Shown piece after piece: positions 34,028-43,137 of a stretch of 64,000 bases of DNA (position 1 is the stretch's first letter; the number at the start of each line of letters is the position of its first letter). The notes under the pieces were generated by a model. The model was given only the letters and a program-made list of their open reading frames with translations. It was not told the DNA's origin and searched no databases. The stretch spans positions 62,001 through 126,000 of the forward strand of contig CAZJQI010000001.1 in assembly GCA_964548275.1 (NCBI GenBank), read 5' to 3'. The stretch comes from JAUVUV01 sp964548275. GTDB lineage: Bacteria; Gemmatimonadota; Glassbacteria; GWA2-58-10. The translations under genes were made by a program, and so were the position numbers.

Positions 34028-34932
34028 CACGCCTCCTGTTTTTATTACTCGCTGTTTGTTTCCTCTCACCGGTTGGATCCGGCACAGTGCAAGGGGAGCT
34101 TTTGGAAGAAGCCGGCAGGGTGACATTTCTCAAGGGAGAAGTTACGGTAAGCACAGCAGCGGAACCGAAATTGATCAAGGCCGGAGAGACGATAGGGTTG
34201 GGCCGGGTTGTGAAAACCGGATCCAATGCAAAGGTAAAAATAATGCTTCCTGTGAGTAAAACCTTGATAACCATAATGCCTAACACCAAAGTGCGTCTTA
34301 CAGAGCAGGGAGCCGAGCTGGTCGAGGGGCCACAGGCGAATCTTGTGGTTAAGAAATTGAAACAGTTGAATCCCAATCCAAAACTTCAGGAACGCAGCAC
34401 GCACCTGGGAGGTACTTTCGTGCTCAGGACAAAGCCACCGAAAGCGGAGCCTCTGAATCTGATGGGTACTTTCTGCCGGGAGACAAGACCTGCTTTTCGC
34501 TGGAAAAGCAGGGTACAGGGGAAAATATTAGTCAGCCTCTACAGGATTGACGAGCCAGAGCCCTCGCAACTGCTCTGGGAGAGTGTAACCTCGGATAGCT
34601 CTATGACATATCCCGAGGGGGAACCCGATCTGGAGCAAGGCAAAGTATATTATTGGGAACTAAAAACAGAATTACCAGGCGGGCGTGAGTTTTTCAACTC
34701 GGCCAAATTCTATGTGCTCTCCACAGAAGAGAAAAAAAGCTATGAGATGGAAATCGAGCAGCTCGCTTTGCTGGCAGGGGTAGAAGAGGTGGATGATTTT
34801 ACGTTGGATTTCCTGAAACTCGAGCTTCTGAACAAATACAATCTAAAGGATGATTTAAAACTGATGGTGAAGGATTTATTGAATAAATACCCGGGAGATA
34901 AATATCTTCAGCGGCTGACGAACGAGCTCTGA
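34024..34932 (+). CDS. Exported FecR-domain protein
   Basis: A 302-aa protein. A signal peptide (about 1-22) precedes a FecR domain (about 30-120): AGRVTFLKGEVTV, AGETIGLGRVVKTGSNAKVK and TLITIMPNTKVRL. A beta-sandwich (about 140-235) and a helical C-terminus follow. FecR-type domains in anti-sigma proteins transmit envelope signals. Free-standing FecR proteins linked to CHASE2 cyclases are periplasmic partners of unknown mechanism. The ATGA overlap with the cyclase gene makes a physical partnership likely. No sigma factor is encoded nearby, so this is not a classical FecIR pair. Confidence 0.88.
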   Translation: MTRLLFLLLAVCFLSPVGSGTVQGELLEEAGRVTFLKGEVTVSTAAEPKLIKAGETIGLGRVVKTGSNAKVKIMLPVSKTLITIMPNTKVRLTEQGAELVEGPQANLVVKKLKQLNPNPKLQERSTHLGGTFVLRTKPPKAEPLNLMGTFCRETRPAFRWKSRVQGKILVSLYRIDEPEPSQLLWESVTSDSSMTYPEGEPDLEQGKVYYWELKTELPGGREFFNSAKFYVLSTEEKKSYEMEIEQLALLAGVEEVDDFTLDFLKLELLNKYNLKDDLKLMVKDLLNKYPGDKYLQRLTNEL

Positions 34933-35157
34933 TTACACGATTACAGATTACGAGGGAACGCTGCAATACTTAGCGCAAACAGGTTTAGTGTTGAGCGTTC
35001 ACCCGGTACGGCTTTCTATTGAATCACAGATTGCCTTTAAAGGTAGAAAAAATAGACTACTTGTTACCGCCAGGCAGTTACGAATTCCTTCGGGCCAAAA
35101 GGTTGCTCTTTTGTATGCCGTGAATAAAAAACCTGTCCGATCAGGGAATGAAAAATT

Positions 35158-38100
35158 ATGGTGATCTGGAAAACTTTTTTTTCAAAAGTATCACCTCTTT
35201 TAGCGCTTTTGTTTTTGCTTTTTAGCGCGACTAGTCTATTCCCCGATCTCTCCTCCTGGGAAAGCTACAACAAAGCTGGAGAAAAGGCTGTCGAGCAGGG
35301 TCTGTATGCTGAGGCCGAGGAGATGTTCCAGGCTGCCCTGCGAGAAGCCGATAATTTCGGGCCACTAGACCCTCGATTGGCTACCAGCCTGAACAATCTA
35401 GCCTTTCTTTACCTGCTCCAGGGCAAATATTCCCAAGCAGAACCTATTTTTCTACGGGCGCTGGAGATACAGGAAAAAATCCTTAGTCCCAACCATCCAG
35501 AGATAGCGGCAATATTGAACAACCTGGGGGAGCTTTATAACGCTCAGGGAAAATATGACCGGGCTGAGGAATTATTTCAGCAGGCCCTGGAAATTCGGGA
35601 AAAAACCCTGGGTCCGGATCGACAGGAGGTGTCCACCTCGCTGAAAAACCTGGCGCAGCTTTATTACATTAAAGGTAAATATTCAACAGCCGAGAAACTC
35701 TATCAGCGGTCGCTTTCAATCCAGGTGAAAGCCCTGGGAGCTGAAAATCCCGTGGTGGCTGAAACATTGAACGAATTAGCAAAACTCCACGCAGCCCAGG
35801 GCAATTATGGCCTGGCAGACACCACTTACAAAAGGGCCCTTGCTTTACAAGAAAATGCTTATGGAGTTGAGCATCCCAAGTTAGCTGAAACCTTAAACAA
35901 TATTGGAAGATTTTACATGGAACTTGGCCGATATACCCGGGCCGAACCATTCCTCAAAAGGGCGCTGGATATGAACGAGCGTTTTCTCGGCCAGGACAAT
36001 CTGAAGCTTGCTGCGAGTCTGAACGATCTGGCGGAACTCTACAAAATATTGGGTTCTTTGACCAGCGCGGAATCTCTTTACCTGCGAGCGTTAGAAATAA
36101 AAGAAAAATTTCTAGGCCCGGTTCATCCCGAAATTGCCACATCTTTGAACAATCTTGGGGGACTCTTTAAGCTTCAGGGCAAATATGCACAGGCAGAGGC
36201 AATTTATCTTCGATCTTTGGAGACAATGAACCTGGTGGCTGAGAAGGATAATCCAATTTTGGCCGGCACCATGCGTGATTTAGCAGTACTCTATCAAGCT
36301 CAAGGCAGGTATGCCAAAGCCGAATCCATTTTCACCCAGGTTCTTGAAATAAAAAAAACAACATTGGATCCGGAACATCCTCTTACAGCTAAATCAATAA
36401 GTGATTTGGGCTTGCTTTATTATGCGCAGGGCAAATATGCACAGGCAGAGACTTTTAACAAGCGGGCGTTGGGGATTTTAGAAAAGTCATTGGGATCTGA
36501 GCATCCGGATGTGGCCGTTTCCCTGAGTAATCTGGCAAAACTTTACGTTGCCCGTGGAAAGTTAGATGCGGCAGAAGGTCTTTTCAAACGAGCTTTGAAT
36601 ATCCTTGAAAAAAAACTGGGCCAGGATCATCCTGGGGTTGCGAGCTTAATGACAAATTTGGCGATCCTCTATAAACATTTGAGAGAATATTCTGAAGCCG
36701 AGACCCTGCAAATTCAAAGCCTGGCGGTTTTGGAGAAGTCTTTTGGGCCGGAACACCCGGATGTAGCCGCCTCTTTAAACAATTTAGGGGAAATTTATCG
36801 GATTCAAGGCAAATTTGACAGGGCCGAGCCAATACTTAAGCGTGCGTTGGAAATCAGTCAAAAGGTATTGGGACAGTCTCATCCTAATTCGGCAATGATG
36901 CTATGGAATCTGGCCGAACTTTATAGACTCCAGGGGCAATATGCTGCGGCTGAGCCTCTATACGATCTTGCATTGGTCTATGGAGAAAAGGCCTTAGGCA
37001 GGAATCATCCACATGTGGCAAATTGTCTTACCGGTAAGGCCGTGATTGAAATTGCGCGCAATCGCCCGATCCAGGCATTGTCTTACTTGCGGCGTGCCAT
37101 TTTTATTGATGATTATATGCTGGATAATGTTTTCTCCATTGCTTCGGAACGAGATAAATTTTCATTTCTGGCTACGGTGGCTCACAGGTTTGAGATGATG
37201 CAAAGCTTGGTGTCCAGGAAACTGAGTACTGATGAAAAAGCAGTACGGACAGCCTTCGAGGTGGCGCTTCGCAGGAAAGGTGTGGTATTAGATGCTCTCT
37301 CCCGTGAGAGGATGGCACTGTTGTTTTCCGATGATCCCAGGTTGGTTGAAATTGCAAAGCGGATTCAAGTTGTCGCCGCTCGATTTTCTTCACTAACTCT
37401 AGGAGGACCAAAAGAACTCACTTCCGAATTATATATAAACCAACTCGCCGAACTTGAGGCTGAGAAGGAGCAATTGGAAGAGGAATTAGCCCGAATGAGC
37501 AAGGTTTATGCTACGAGTCGTCGAAGCAAACAGGTAAACATTGATAGATTGCGCGAGGCAATGGAGCCGGGTAATGTTTTGGTGGAGTATGTAGGTTTTA
37601 GATTGTTTGATTTCCTGGCGACGGATAATAAAATCTGGGGCGGTGAACATTACCTCGTCTTCGTTCTTACAGCCGATCGAAATTCCGTTCCGAAATTGAT
37701 TGACCTGGGAGAAGCGGAGCCCATTGATGATGCGGTACGTGCCTTCCGCCGGGAGATTACGATGGCTCCCCGATCAATCAATCTGCATGGAGAAAAAAGG
37801 GCGGAACGACAATTAGCGGAAAAGGGAGCGCTACTGTATGAATTAGCAATCTCTCCGATAATGGAGGCAGTTGGAGAAAGTTCGGTGATATATCTTGCCA
37901 CAGACGGTGAACTGAATTTAATTCCTTTCGGGGTGCTTCAAGATAATAATGGGCAGTATTTAGCCGAAAATTATCGGTTCCTCTACCTTTCCTGTGGACG
38001 GGACTTGCTCAGGTTCACCTCGGATGAAGTTTCCGGCCAGGATGTCCTGGTTATAGCTGACCCGGATTATAATTCAACTCACCCCACTCTTATCAAAGAA

Positions 38101-38883
38101 TATAAGCAATCTGCCGATGCTCAATCTTCGCAGGATAGATTGGAACATTTACAACGCTCGGTTGATTTCGAACAATATGAGTGGTATCCTCTGCCCGGCA
38201 CTCGCCAGGAAGCCGAAGCAATTATCAATATTTTCTCTGGACAACAAGTACTGTCTTTTTTGGGGAATCAAGCCAGGGAAGAGGTAATCAAAGGATTGCG
38301 GTCTCCGCGGATCCTGCATATGGCCACCCACGGTTTTTTCCTTGAAGAGCGAGACTGGTCTGGATTATTGGAGAAAGAAAAAGGAACACAAAGTTATCTC
38401 ACCAAAGGATCCTCTGGCCTATCAGAGCCATTAGCTTTAATAGTTGAAAATCCCTTGTTGCGCTCAGGGCTGGTTCTGGCCGGGGCCAATCGCCTTGGAC
38501 AGGAATCCTCGCTGCAAGAAGGAGAGGATGGCGTTTTGACCGCATTGGAGATTTCAGGAATTCCGTTGTGGGGAACAGAATTGGTAGTTTTGAGCGCTTG
38601 TGAAACAGGCGTAGGCGAAGCTCGTCGCGGGGAGGGAGTATTCGGATTGCGCCGGGCATTCCAATTGTCAGGATCAAGAACAGTGGTTATGACTTTATGG
38701 TCCATCCCGGATATAGAGACTGCCTCCTTAATAACCAATTTTTATGGCAGGTTGAATGAGGGAGTTGGAAAAGCCAGGGCTTTACACGAAGCTTCCCTGT
38801 CAATGATGGAAGCACGGCGTAAACAGTATGGTGCAGCGCATCCACTATTCTGGGGGGCTTTTATCTGTATAGGTGAATTTTAA
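35158..38883 (+). CDS. TPR-array CHAT-domain protease
   Basis: A 1241-aa protein. A hydrophobic N-terminal segment (about 5-25) directs or anchors it to the membrane. Roughly fourteen kinesin-light-chain-type TPRs of 42-residue period cover about 35-640, each with an SLNNLAxLYxxQGKY-like core. A helical linker runs to about 800, and a CHAT caspase-like peptidase domain covers about 850-1241. The catalytic dyad is intact: His about residue 1058 (LHMATHGFF) and Cys about 1148 (VLSACETG). CHAT proteases cleave after TPR-mediated partner sensing and act in programmed death and defence effectors. It lies 225 bp after the FecR gene, same strand, and is the probable effector of the CHASE2-cyclase/FecR module. 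A tandem of near-identical TPRs suggests recent expansion. Confidence 0.93.
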   Translation: MVIWKTFFSKVSPLLALLFLLFSATSLFPDLSSWESYNKAGEKAVEQGLYAEAEEMFQAALREADNFGPLDPRLATSLNNLAFLYLLQGKYSQAEPIFLRALEIQEKILSPNHPEIAAILNNLGELYNAQGKYDRAEELFQQALEIREKTLGPDRQEVSTSLKNLAQLYYIKGKYSTAEKLYQRSLSIQVKALGAENPVVAETLNELAKLHAAQGNYGLADTTYKRALALQENAYGVEHPKLAETLNNIGRFYMELGRYTRAEPFLKRALDMNERFLGQDNLKLAASLNDLAELYKILGSLTSAESLYLRALEIKEKFLGPVHPEIATSLNNLGGLFKLQGKYAQAEAIYLRSLETMNLVAEKDNPILAGTMRDLAVLYQAQGRYAKAESIFTQVLEIKKTTLDPEHPLTAKSISDLGLLYYAQGKYAQAETFNKRALGILEKSLGSEHPDVAVSLSNLAKLYVARGKLDAAEGLFKRALNILEKKLGQDHPGVASLMTNLAILYKHLREYSEAETLQIQSLAVLEKSFGPEHPDVAASLNNLGEIYRIQGKFDRAEPILKRALEISQKVLGQSHPNSAMMLWNLAELYRLQGQYAAAEPLYDLALVYGEKALGRNHPHVANCLTGKAVIEIARNRPIQALSYLRRAIFIDDYMLDNVFSIASERDKFSFLATVAHRFEMMQSLVSRKLSTDEKAVRTAFEVALRRKGVVLDALSRERMALLFSDDPRLVEIAKRIQVVAARFSSLTLGGPKELTSELYINQLAELEAEKEQLEEELARMSKVYATSRRSKQVNIDRLREAMEPGNVLVEYVGFRLFDFLATDNKIWGGEHYLVFVLTADRNSVPKLIDLGEAEPIDDAVRAFRREITMAPRSINLHGEKRAERQLAEKGALLYELAISPIMEAVGESSVIYLATDGELNLIPFGVLQDNNGQYLAENYRFLYLSCGRDLLRFTSDEVSGQDVLVIADPDYNSTHPTLIKEYKQSADAQSSQDRLEHLQRSVDFEQYEWYPLPGTRQEAEAIINIFSGQQVLSFLGNQAREEVIKGLRSPRILHMATHGFFLEERDWSGLLEKEKGTQSYLTKGSSGLSEPLALIVENPLLRSGLVLAGANRLGQESSLQEGEDGVLTALEISGIPLWGTELVVLSACETGVGEARRGEGVFGLRRAFQLSGSRTVVMTLWSIPDIETASLITNFYGRLNEGVGKARALHEASLSMMEARRKQYGAAHPLFWGAFICIGEF

Positions 38884-38913
38884 TCGGAAAAAATTCCTCG
38901 AAGCTTTGCTTCA

Positions 38914-38953
38914 GGGTAACCCGCCCCAGGGGAACAGCAGGTAATCCCCCTTA
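38914..38953 (+). repeat. 40-bp dispersed repeat, second copy
   Basis: GGGTAACCCGCCCCAGGGGA...GTAATCCCCCTTA aligns with about 4-45 at the window start (GGTAACCCGCCCCAAGGGA...ATAATCCCCCTTA). It is preceded by an imperfect hairpin CCTCGAAGC-TTT-GCTTCAGG (38896-38914). It occupies the gap after the CHAT gene; 38954-39072 shows nothing else. Confidence 0.5.
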
Positions 38954-39072
38954 AGAAATCGATCAATAGGGCCTCTAATTAATCGTGTCCAAAATGCGCT
39001 GAACTCTAAAAGATAACTATATTTCAGGTGTTGACAGGTACAATTGGAAAAAATCCTACCAAAACAGAAATG

Positions 39073-39113
39073 ATAAAAATAGACGGCATCCGCTTAAATC
39101 CGCAGATACCGCC
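39073..39113 (-). terminator. Terminator of tRNA-Leu
   Basis: Read on the minus strand: GGCGGTATCTGC pairs with GCGGATGCCGTC (12 bp with three G-U) around an 8-nt loop, followed by TATTTTTATC. It starts about 10 nt after the tRNA CCA. Confidence 0.8.
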
Positions 39114-39122
39114 TAACTAACA

Positions 39123-39209
39123 TGGTGCCGGCGGACGGAGTCGAACCGTCATGAGGTCGCCCCCGCGGGATTTTGAGTCCCGTGTGTCTACCAGTTTCAC
39201 CACGCCGGC
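39123..39209 (-). tRNA. tRNA-Leu(CAA)
   Basis: 87 nt including an encoded CCA. The acceptor stem GCCGGCG/CGCCGGC is perfect, with discriminator A. The anticodon stem CGGGA/TCCCG carries loop CTCAAAA, giving anticodon CAA for UUG codons. The long variable arm (about GCGGGGGCGACCTCATGAC) marks a class II tRNA. The T-arm is GACGGTTCGACTCCGTC. Confidence 0.97.
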
Positions 39210-39245
39210 AAAATCAGACCAATTGCCAGATCTATTTTTCCAAAA

Positions 39246-39274
39246 AATATACACCACTGCCTGGGATAAATCAA
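39246..39274 (-). promoter_or_regulatory. Sigma-70-type promoter of tRNA-Leu
   Basis: Minus strand: -35 TTGATT, 17-nt spacer, -10 TATATT, ending 36 nt before the tRNA 5' end. Spacing and position fit housekeeping transcription. Confidence 0.6.
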
Positions 39275-39459
39275 CGTTCAAGCACAACCAATAACCCAAC
39301 CAGCCTTTTGACCGGAGGTTTCGATATTGGCAAGTTATAAATATCAGGATGTTTTTTATGTTGTCTGGACTGCGAATAAGATTTAAATTTTATTAATACA
39401 ATAACCTGAGATTATACGGCTTTTTTTCTAAAAAATTAACGGAAGTCTGGTTTAATAAA

Positions 39460-41247
39460 ATGGAAGGTGCAATGCTTGATCCACAGATAGAGAAAAAGGC
39501 CCGAAGTTGGATGGGGCCGGAATTCGGACCGGGAGTCAGGGAAGAGATCCAGAAACTTTTCGACAATGAATCCTGGGATGAATTGACCGATCGCTTTTAC
39601 CAGGATCTGGAATTCGGCACCGGCGGTATAAGGGGAATTCTGGGAGCGGGGACCAACCGGATGAATGAATATATGATCCGCATGACCACTCAGGGGCTGG
39701 CAAACTACATTCTCAAACAGGACGGCTCGGGCGATCTCTCAGTGGCTATTGCCCACGACCCCCGCCACAAAAGCGAAGCATTCGCCCTGGAGACTGCCCT
39801 GGTGCTCGCTGCAAACGGAATTACCGCCCACCTTTTCATAGAACTTCGACCTACCCCTGTGCTTTCTTTTGCAGTACGTCACCTGAAGGCCACCGCAGGA
39901 GTGGTGATAACCGCCAGCCATAATCCACCGGAATATAACGGCTACAAAGTGAACTGGAGCGATGGAGGCCAGATCGTGCCGCCGCAAGATAAGGGGATTA
40001 TCGAGGAGGTGCGCAAGGTAAAATCGCTCAGCCAGGTCAAGTGGATTCCCCGTGCCCAAGCCGAACGAAAAGGCCTTCTTCACTGGATTGGCCCCGATGT
40101 GGACGAGGCGTATCTCGATCAGGTCGCTGCTCAGATCGTGCAGCAGGATGTCGTACAAGCCGCCGCGGAATCCCTGGGTATTGTTTATACTCCCATTCAC
40201 GGGACCGGAGTAACCATGGTTCCCCGGGCGCTGGAACGCATGGGCCTGAAACGGGTCGAGGTGCTGGAGAGCCAGCGCGATCCTGACCCCGACTTTTCCA
40301 CGGTGGAAACCCCCAATCCCGAGGAAAAAACCGCACTGAAACTCGCAATCGAACGGGCCAGGGAAACCGGCGCACAGTTGGTTATCGCCACCGACCCGGA
40401 CTGCGACCGGATGGGGTTGGCTTTCCGCGAAAAAGATGGGGATTTCGTCCTGCTTAACGGCCACCAGATCGGTTCAATTTTCTGCCATTACCTTCTCAAC
40501 CAGCTTTCCCGCAGGGGCAAGCTGCCGGCCAAGCCGGTGATAATCAAAACAATTGTCACTACGGAGCTCCAAAAGGCCATTTCAGAGAGTTACGGTGCTG
40601 AATTGGTTGACGTGCTTACCGGCTTTAAATATATCGGTGAGCAGATGTACCTGATGGAAAAAGAGCAGTCGGGGCGAACCTTCATTTTCGGGGGAGAGGA
40701 AAGCTACGGTTATCTGGCAGGAACTTATGCTCGAGATAAGGATGCGGTAGTAAGCTCCCAGCTTGCTGCCGAGATTGCTGCCTGGTGCTCCACCCAGGGC
40801 AAAACCCTCGGAGATTATATGGATGATATCTACCGTAAGTACGGATATTATCTCGAAAAAGGAAGCTCGCTGACACTAAAGGGTCGTGAAGGAGCAGAGA
40901 AGATAGCAGGCTTGATGGAACATTTCCGCACCCAGACTCCTGAAAGGATATCCGGGAGAAAAGTAGTGGGTGTCTGGGACCTGATTCCCGGCGAAAAGGT
41001 GAGCCTGGAGACAGGTGAGAAAGTCAAAACCAATCTGCCCAAGGCCAATGTGCTCATATTTTACCTGGAGGATAACGGCAGTGTCGCGATACGCCCCAGC
41101 GGAACCGAGCCTAAGGTCAAGTTCTACTTTGCGCTGAAAAAAGACGTGGGGGAGGCTGCTCTGAAACAGGTCAAAGAGGACACCCGGAAAGGCATTGAGA
41201 AAATCGAGACCGATTTGATGGCAATGGCCGAACGGTTTCTTGAATGA
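39460..41247 (+). CDS. pgcA: Phosphoglucomutase/phosphomannomutase, alpha-D-phosphohexomutase family
   Basis: A 595-aa cytoplasmic enzyme interconverting hexose 1- and 6-phosphates, supplying UDP-glucose and envelope glycans. Four family motifs are intact: catalytic phosphoserine loop ITASHNPPEYNGYK (Ser about residue 153), metal loop TDPDCDRMG, sugar loop FGGEESYGYL, and phosphate loop IRPSGTEPKVKFYF. Length matches the long PgcA-type group. ATG 39460 and ATG 39472 are both in frame; the second has GGAAGG 4 nt upstream and may be the real start. The symbol is by family resemblance. No operon partner on the same strand; a convergent radical SAM gene begins 44 bp beyond. Confidence 0.93.
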   Translation: MEGAMLDPQIEKKARSWMGPEFGPGVREEIQKLFDNESWDELTDRFYQDLEFGTGGIRGILGAGTNRMNEYMIRMTTQGLANYILKQDGSGDLSVAIAHDPRHKSEAFALETALVLAANGITAHLFIELRPTPVLSFAVRHLKATAGVVITASHNPPEYNGYKVNWSDGGQIVPPQDKGIIEEVRKVKSLSQVKWIPRAQAERKGLLHWIGPDVDEAYLDQVAAQIVQQDVVQAAAESLGIVYTPIHGTGVTMVPRALERMGLKRVEVLESQRDPDPDFSTVETPNPEEKTALKLAIERARETGAQLVIATDPDCDRMGLAFREKDGDFVLLNGHQIGSIFCHYLLNQLSRRGKLPAKPVIIKTIVTTELQKAISESYGAELVDVLTGFKYIGEQMYLMEKEQSGRTFIFGGEESYGYLAGTYARDKDAVVSSQLAAEIAAWCSTQGKTLGDYMDDIYRKYGYYLEKGSSLTLKGREGAEKIAGLMEHFRTQTPERISGRKVVGVWDLIPGEKVSLETGEKVKTNLPKANVLIFYLEDNGSVAIRPSGTEPKVKFYFALKKDVGEAALKQVKEDTRKGIEKIETDLMAMAERFLE

Positions 41248-41291
41248 AAGGAGAAATCGATAGAGAAAAGAGAGCGGAAAAAGCTCGGGCA

Positions 41292-42212
41292 TTAAAGCAG
41301 CGTGAGAAAACCCCTCCCGTTTAGCCCGGCGGCGCGGGCTTGCTCCACAACGGAGCGAAGTTCCGCGTATGTCGGCCGCCTGCCGATTTGTTCGTCGCCC
41401 ACCGCAGAGTGGCACGGACGGTACTGATCCATGATATTTACATAGGAATCAGGGGAAAGCTCGCGGGCGATCCAGGCCGCCCATTGGGCCGTTCCGGCAA
41501 GCTCCCCCGGCATGACAAGGTGTCTTATCAACATCCCCCGGACAGCTATCCCTTCAGAGCCGATTTCCAGATCTCCTACCTGTACGTGCATTGCAAGAAT
41601 TGCTTCCCGCGCCCGTGTCCCGTAATCCTTGGCTTTGAGGAAACGTGCTGCAATCGTGTCATCGTAGAATTTCGTATCCGGCATGTAAATATCAAACATA
41701 CCATCCAGACAGGCCAGCACCTCCAGGCTTTCATACCCGCCGCAGTTGTAAACAAGTGGAACCGAAAGCCCACCTCTGGCGGCAATCACCAGCGCAGAGA
41801 CGATTGCGTGTATGTAGTGGGTGGGAGTGACAAAGTTGATATTGTGGCAGCCCTGGCGCTGAAGGTCGATCATCAGCGAGGCAAGCTCCTTGTTGCTTAA
41901 AGCATGTCCCGGATCCAGTCCCTGGCTTATTTCCCAGTTCTGGCAGAATTTGCAGCGCAGATTACAACCACAGAAAAAGATCGTTCCCGATCCCAGGCGG
42001 CCGACCAGCGGGGCTTCCTCGCCGAAATGGGCAAAAGCACTGCTCACCCTGGCTTCCAAAGGCGAATCGCAGATCCCCAGTTTGTCAGAGGTGCGATCCA
42101 CCTGGCAGCAGTGGGGGCAGAGAGCGCAGGGCGAGGAGAGTTCGGCGAGCTTTTCCGCACGTTCTTCCAGTTCACCCTGTTCGTAGAGTTCCAGATAGGA
42201 AGGGCTGGACAT
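41292..42212 (-). CDS. Radical SAM protein, PflA-like
   Basis: A 306-aa enzyme of the radical SAM superfamily, of the type often labelled pyruvate-formate-lyase-activating-enzyme-like. The SAM/4Fe-4S motif CNLRCKFCQNWEISQG lies at about residues 82-97. An N-terminal Cys set (CALCPHCCQVDR and LGICDS, about 29-52) may hold a second cluster or zinc. The SAM-binding Gly-rich region VYNCGGYESLEVL (about 152-164) and IRHLVMPG (about 230-237) follow the family. No glycyl-radical enzyme is encoded nearby, so the substrate is unknown. AAGG precedes ATG 42212, only 12 bp after the upstream TPR gene's stop, indicating one transcript. Confidence 0.88.
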   Translation of the reverse strand: MSSPSYLELYEQGELEERAEKLAELSSPCALCPHCCQVDRTSDKLGICDSPLEARVSSAFAHFGEEAPLVGRLGSGTIFFCGCNLRCKFCQNWEISQGLDPGHALSNKELASLMIDLQRQGCHNINFVTPTHYIHAIVSALVIAARGGLSVPLVYNCGGYESLEVLACLDGMFDIYMPDTKFYDDTIAARFLKAKDYGTRAREAILAMHVQVGDLEIGSEGIAVRGMLIRHLVMPGELAGTAQWAAWIARELSPDSYVNIMDQYRPCHSAVGDEQIGRRPTYAELRSVVEQARAAGLNGRGFLTLL

Positions 42213-42224
42213 GGACCTTGATTT

Positions 42225-43037
42225 TCAGGGGTTTTCCCGGATGTAAAGGATTTCAGAGATTACCTGGCGGTTGTTTTCGATAATGATTTTGCTTCTTTCG
42301 ATGAGCTTCTGGCAAGTGGCGGCCAGCTTTTCATCCTCGGCGGCTATCTGGTAGTCTGCCAGAGCGCTTTCGCGCAGTTCGGTTGCCTCAAGCATTTTTT
42401 CTTCGATTATCCGGCCATCGCGGATTGCATCCTCGTAATTAAAATTATCGTCCTCTGCCCTGTCCAGGCGCTGGGCCAGCCTGTCGACAATCTGTCCGCG
42501 CAGACGGTAATAAATCGAGCCACGGGACAGGGAAATGGCCTGGTTGACATGTTTGAGTGCCGATCGCAAACGGCCACGGCCCATTTCGATCCCGGCGATT
42601 TTGCCAAGGATTATCGCTTTCTCAGTATCGTTAGCTGTTTCCAGGGCCTTGGCGTAATATTTGTGAGACTTGTCTGTTTGTTTGAGCAGCCGCGCACTTT
42701 CAGCAGCCTGAAGGTACAGATAGGGGTAGAGGGAATCCCGGCTGGCGACCCACTCGAACTGCTCCAGCGCTGGAGCTGGCTGGTCTGTCCTGAGATAGGC
42801 CATGCCCAGGGCAAAACGAAGCTTCACCCTGTCAACCAGGTCGGTTTCTCCGATCAGGCTGTCGGCAGCTAAAAACAGAGGGATACACCTGGCATAATCA
42901 CCGGCGGAATAGGCCTCAATCGCCTCGTTATAATTTTTTGCGCCCTGTTTTTCGGCCTCGGTTTCTGCAACACGTTTCTGGGCTATTAAAATTGAGGCGA
43001 ATCCGAGAAACAGAATAACCAGCAACAGCCGTCTCAT
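42225..43037 (-). CDS. Periplasmic TPR protein
   Basis: A 270-aa protein with a signal peptide (about 1-20, LLLVILFLGFASILIA). Five or so TPR-like helix pairs occupy about 28-175 (YNEAIEAYSAGDYARCIPLF, LRFALGMAYLRTDQPAPAL). A charged coiled-coil-like C-terminus follows (about 190-270). It is probably a scaffold in the periplasm. GGAGATAGCTT lies ahead of ATG 43037. It is transcribed with the radical SAM gene, and a terminator upstream separates it from the larger TPR gene. Confidence 0.75.
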   Translation of the reverse strand: MRRLLLVILFLGFASILIAQKRVAETEAEKQGAKNYNEAIEAYSAGDYARCIPLFLAADSLIGETDLVDRVKLRFALGMAYLRTDQPAPALEQFEWVASRDSLYPYLYLQAAESARLLKQTDKSHKYYAKALETANDTEKAIILGKIAGIEMGRGRLRSALKHVNQAISLSRGSIYYRLRGQIVDRLAQRLDRAEDDNFNYEDAIRDGRIIEEKMLEATELRESALADYQIAAEDEKLAATCQKLIERSKIIIENNRQVISEILYIRENP

Positions 43038-43072
43038 AAGCTATCTCCACACAGAACAGAAACTTTATTCCA

Positions 43073-43110
43073 GATAAAAAGAGGCCGCATCTGCCGTTCT
43101 GGATGCGGCC
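43073..43110 (-). terminator. Terminator after larger TPR gene
   Basis: Minus strand: a perfect 9-bp stem GGCCGCATC/GATGCGGCC with a 10-nt loop, then TCTTTTTATC. It lies 27 bp beyond the stop of the 43138-44823 gene. Confidence 0.88.
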
Positions 43111-43137
43111 CCGCCATAATCGGCGTGTCTTTATGGT

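Noticed and set aside
35400..37000. Periodic 126-bp repeats considered as a CRISPR-like or satellite array
   Set aside because: The period corresponds to 42-residue TPR units in an intact reading frame.
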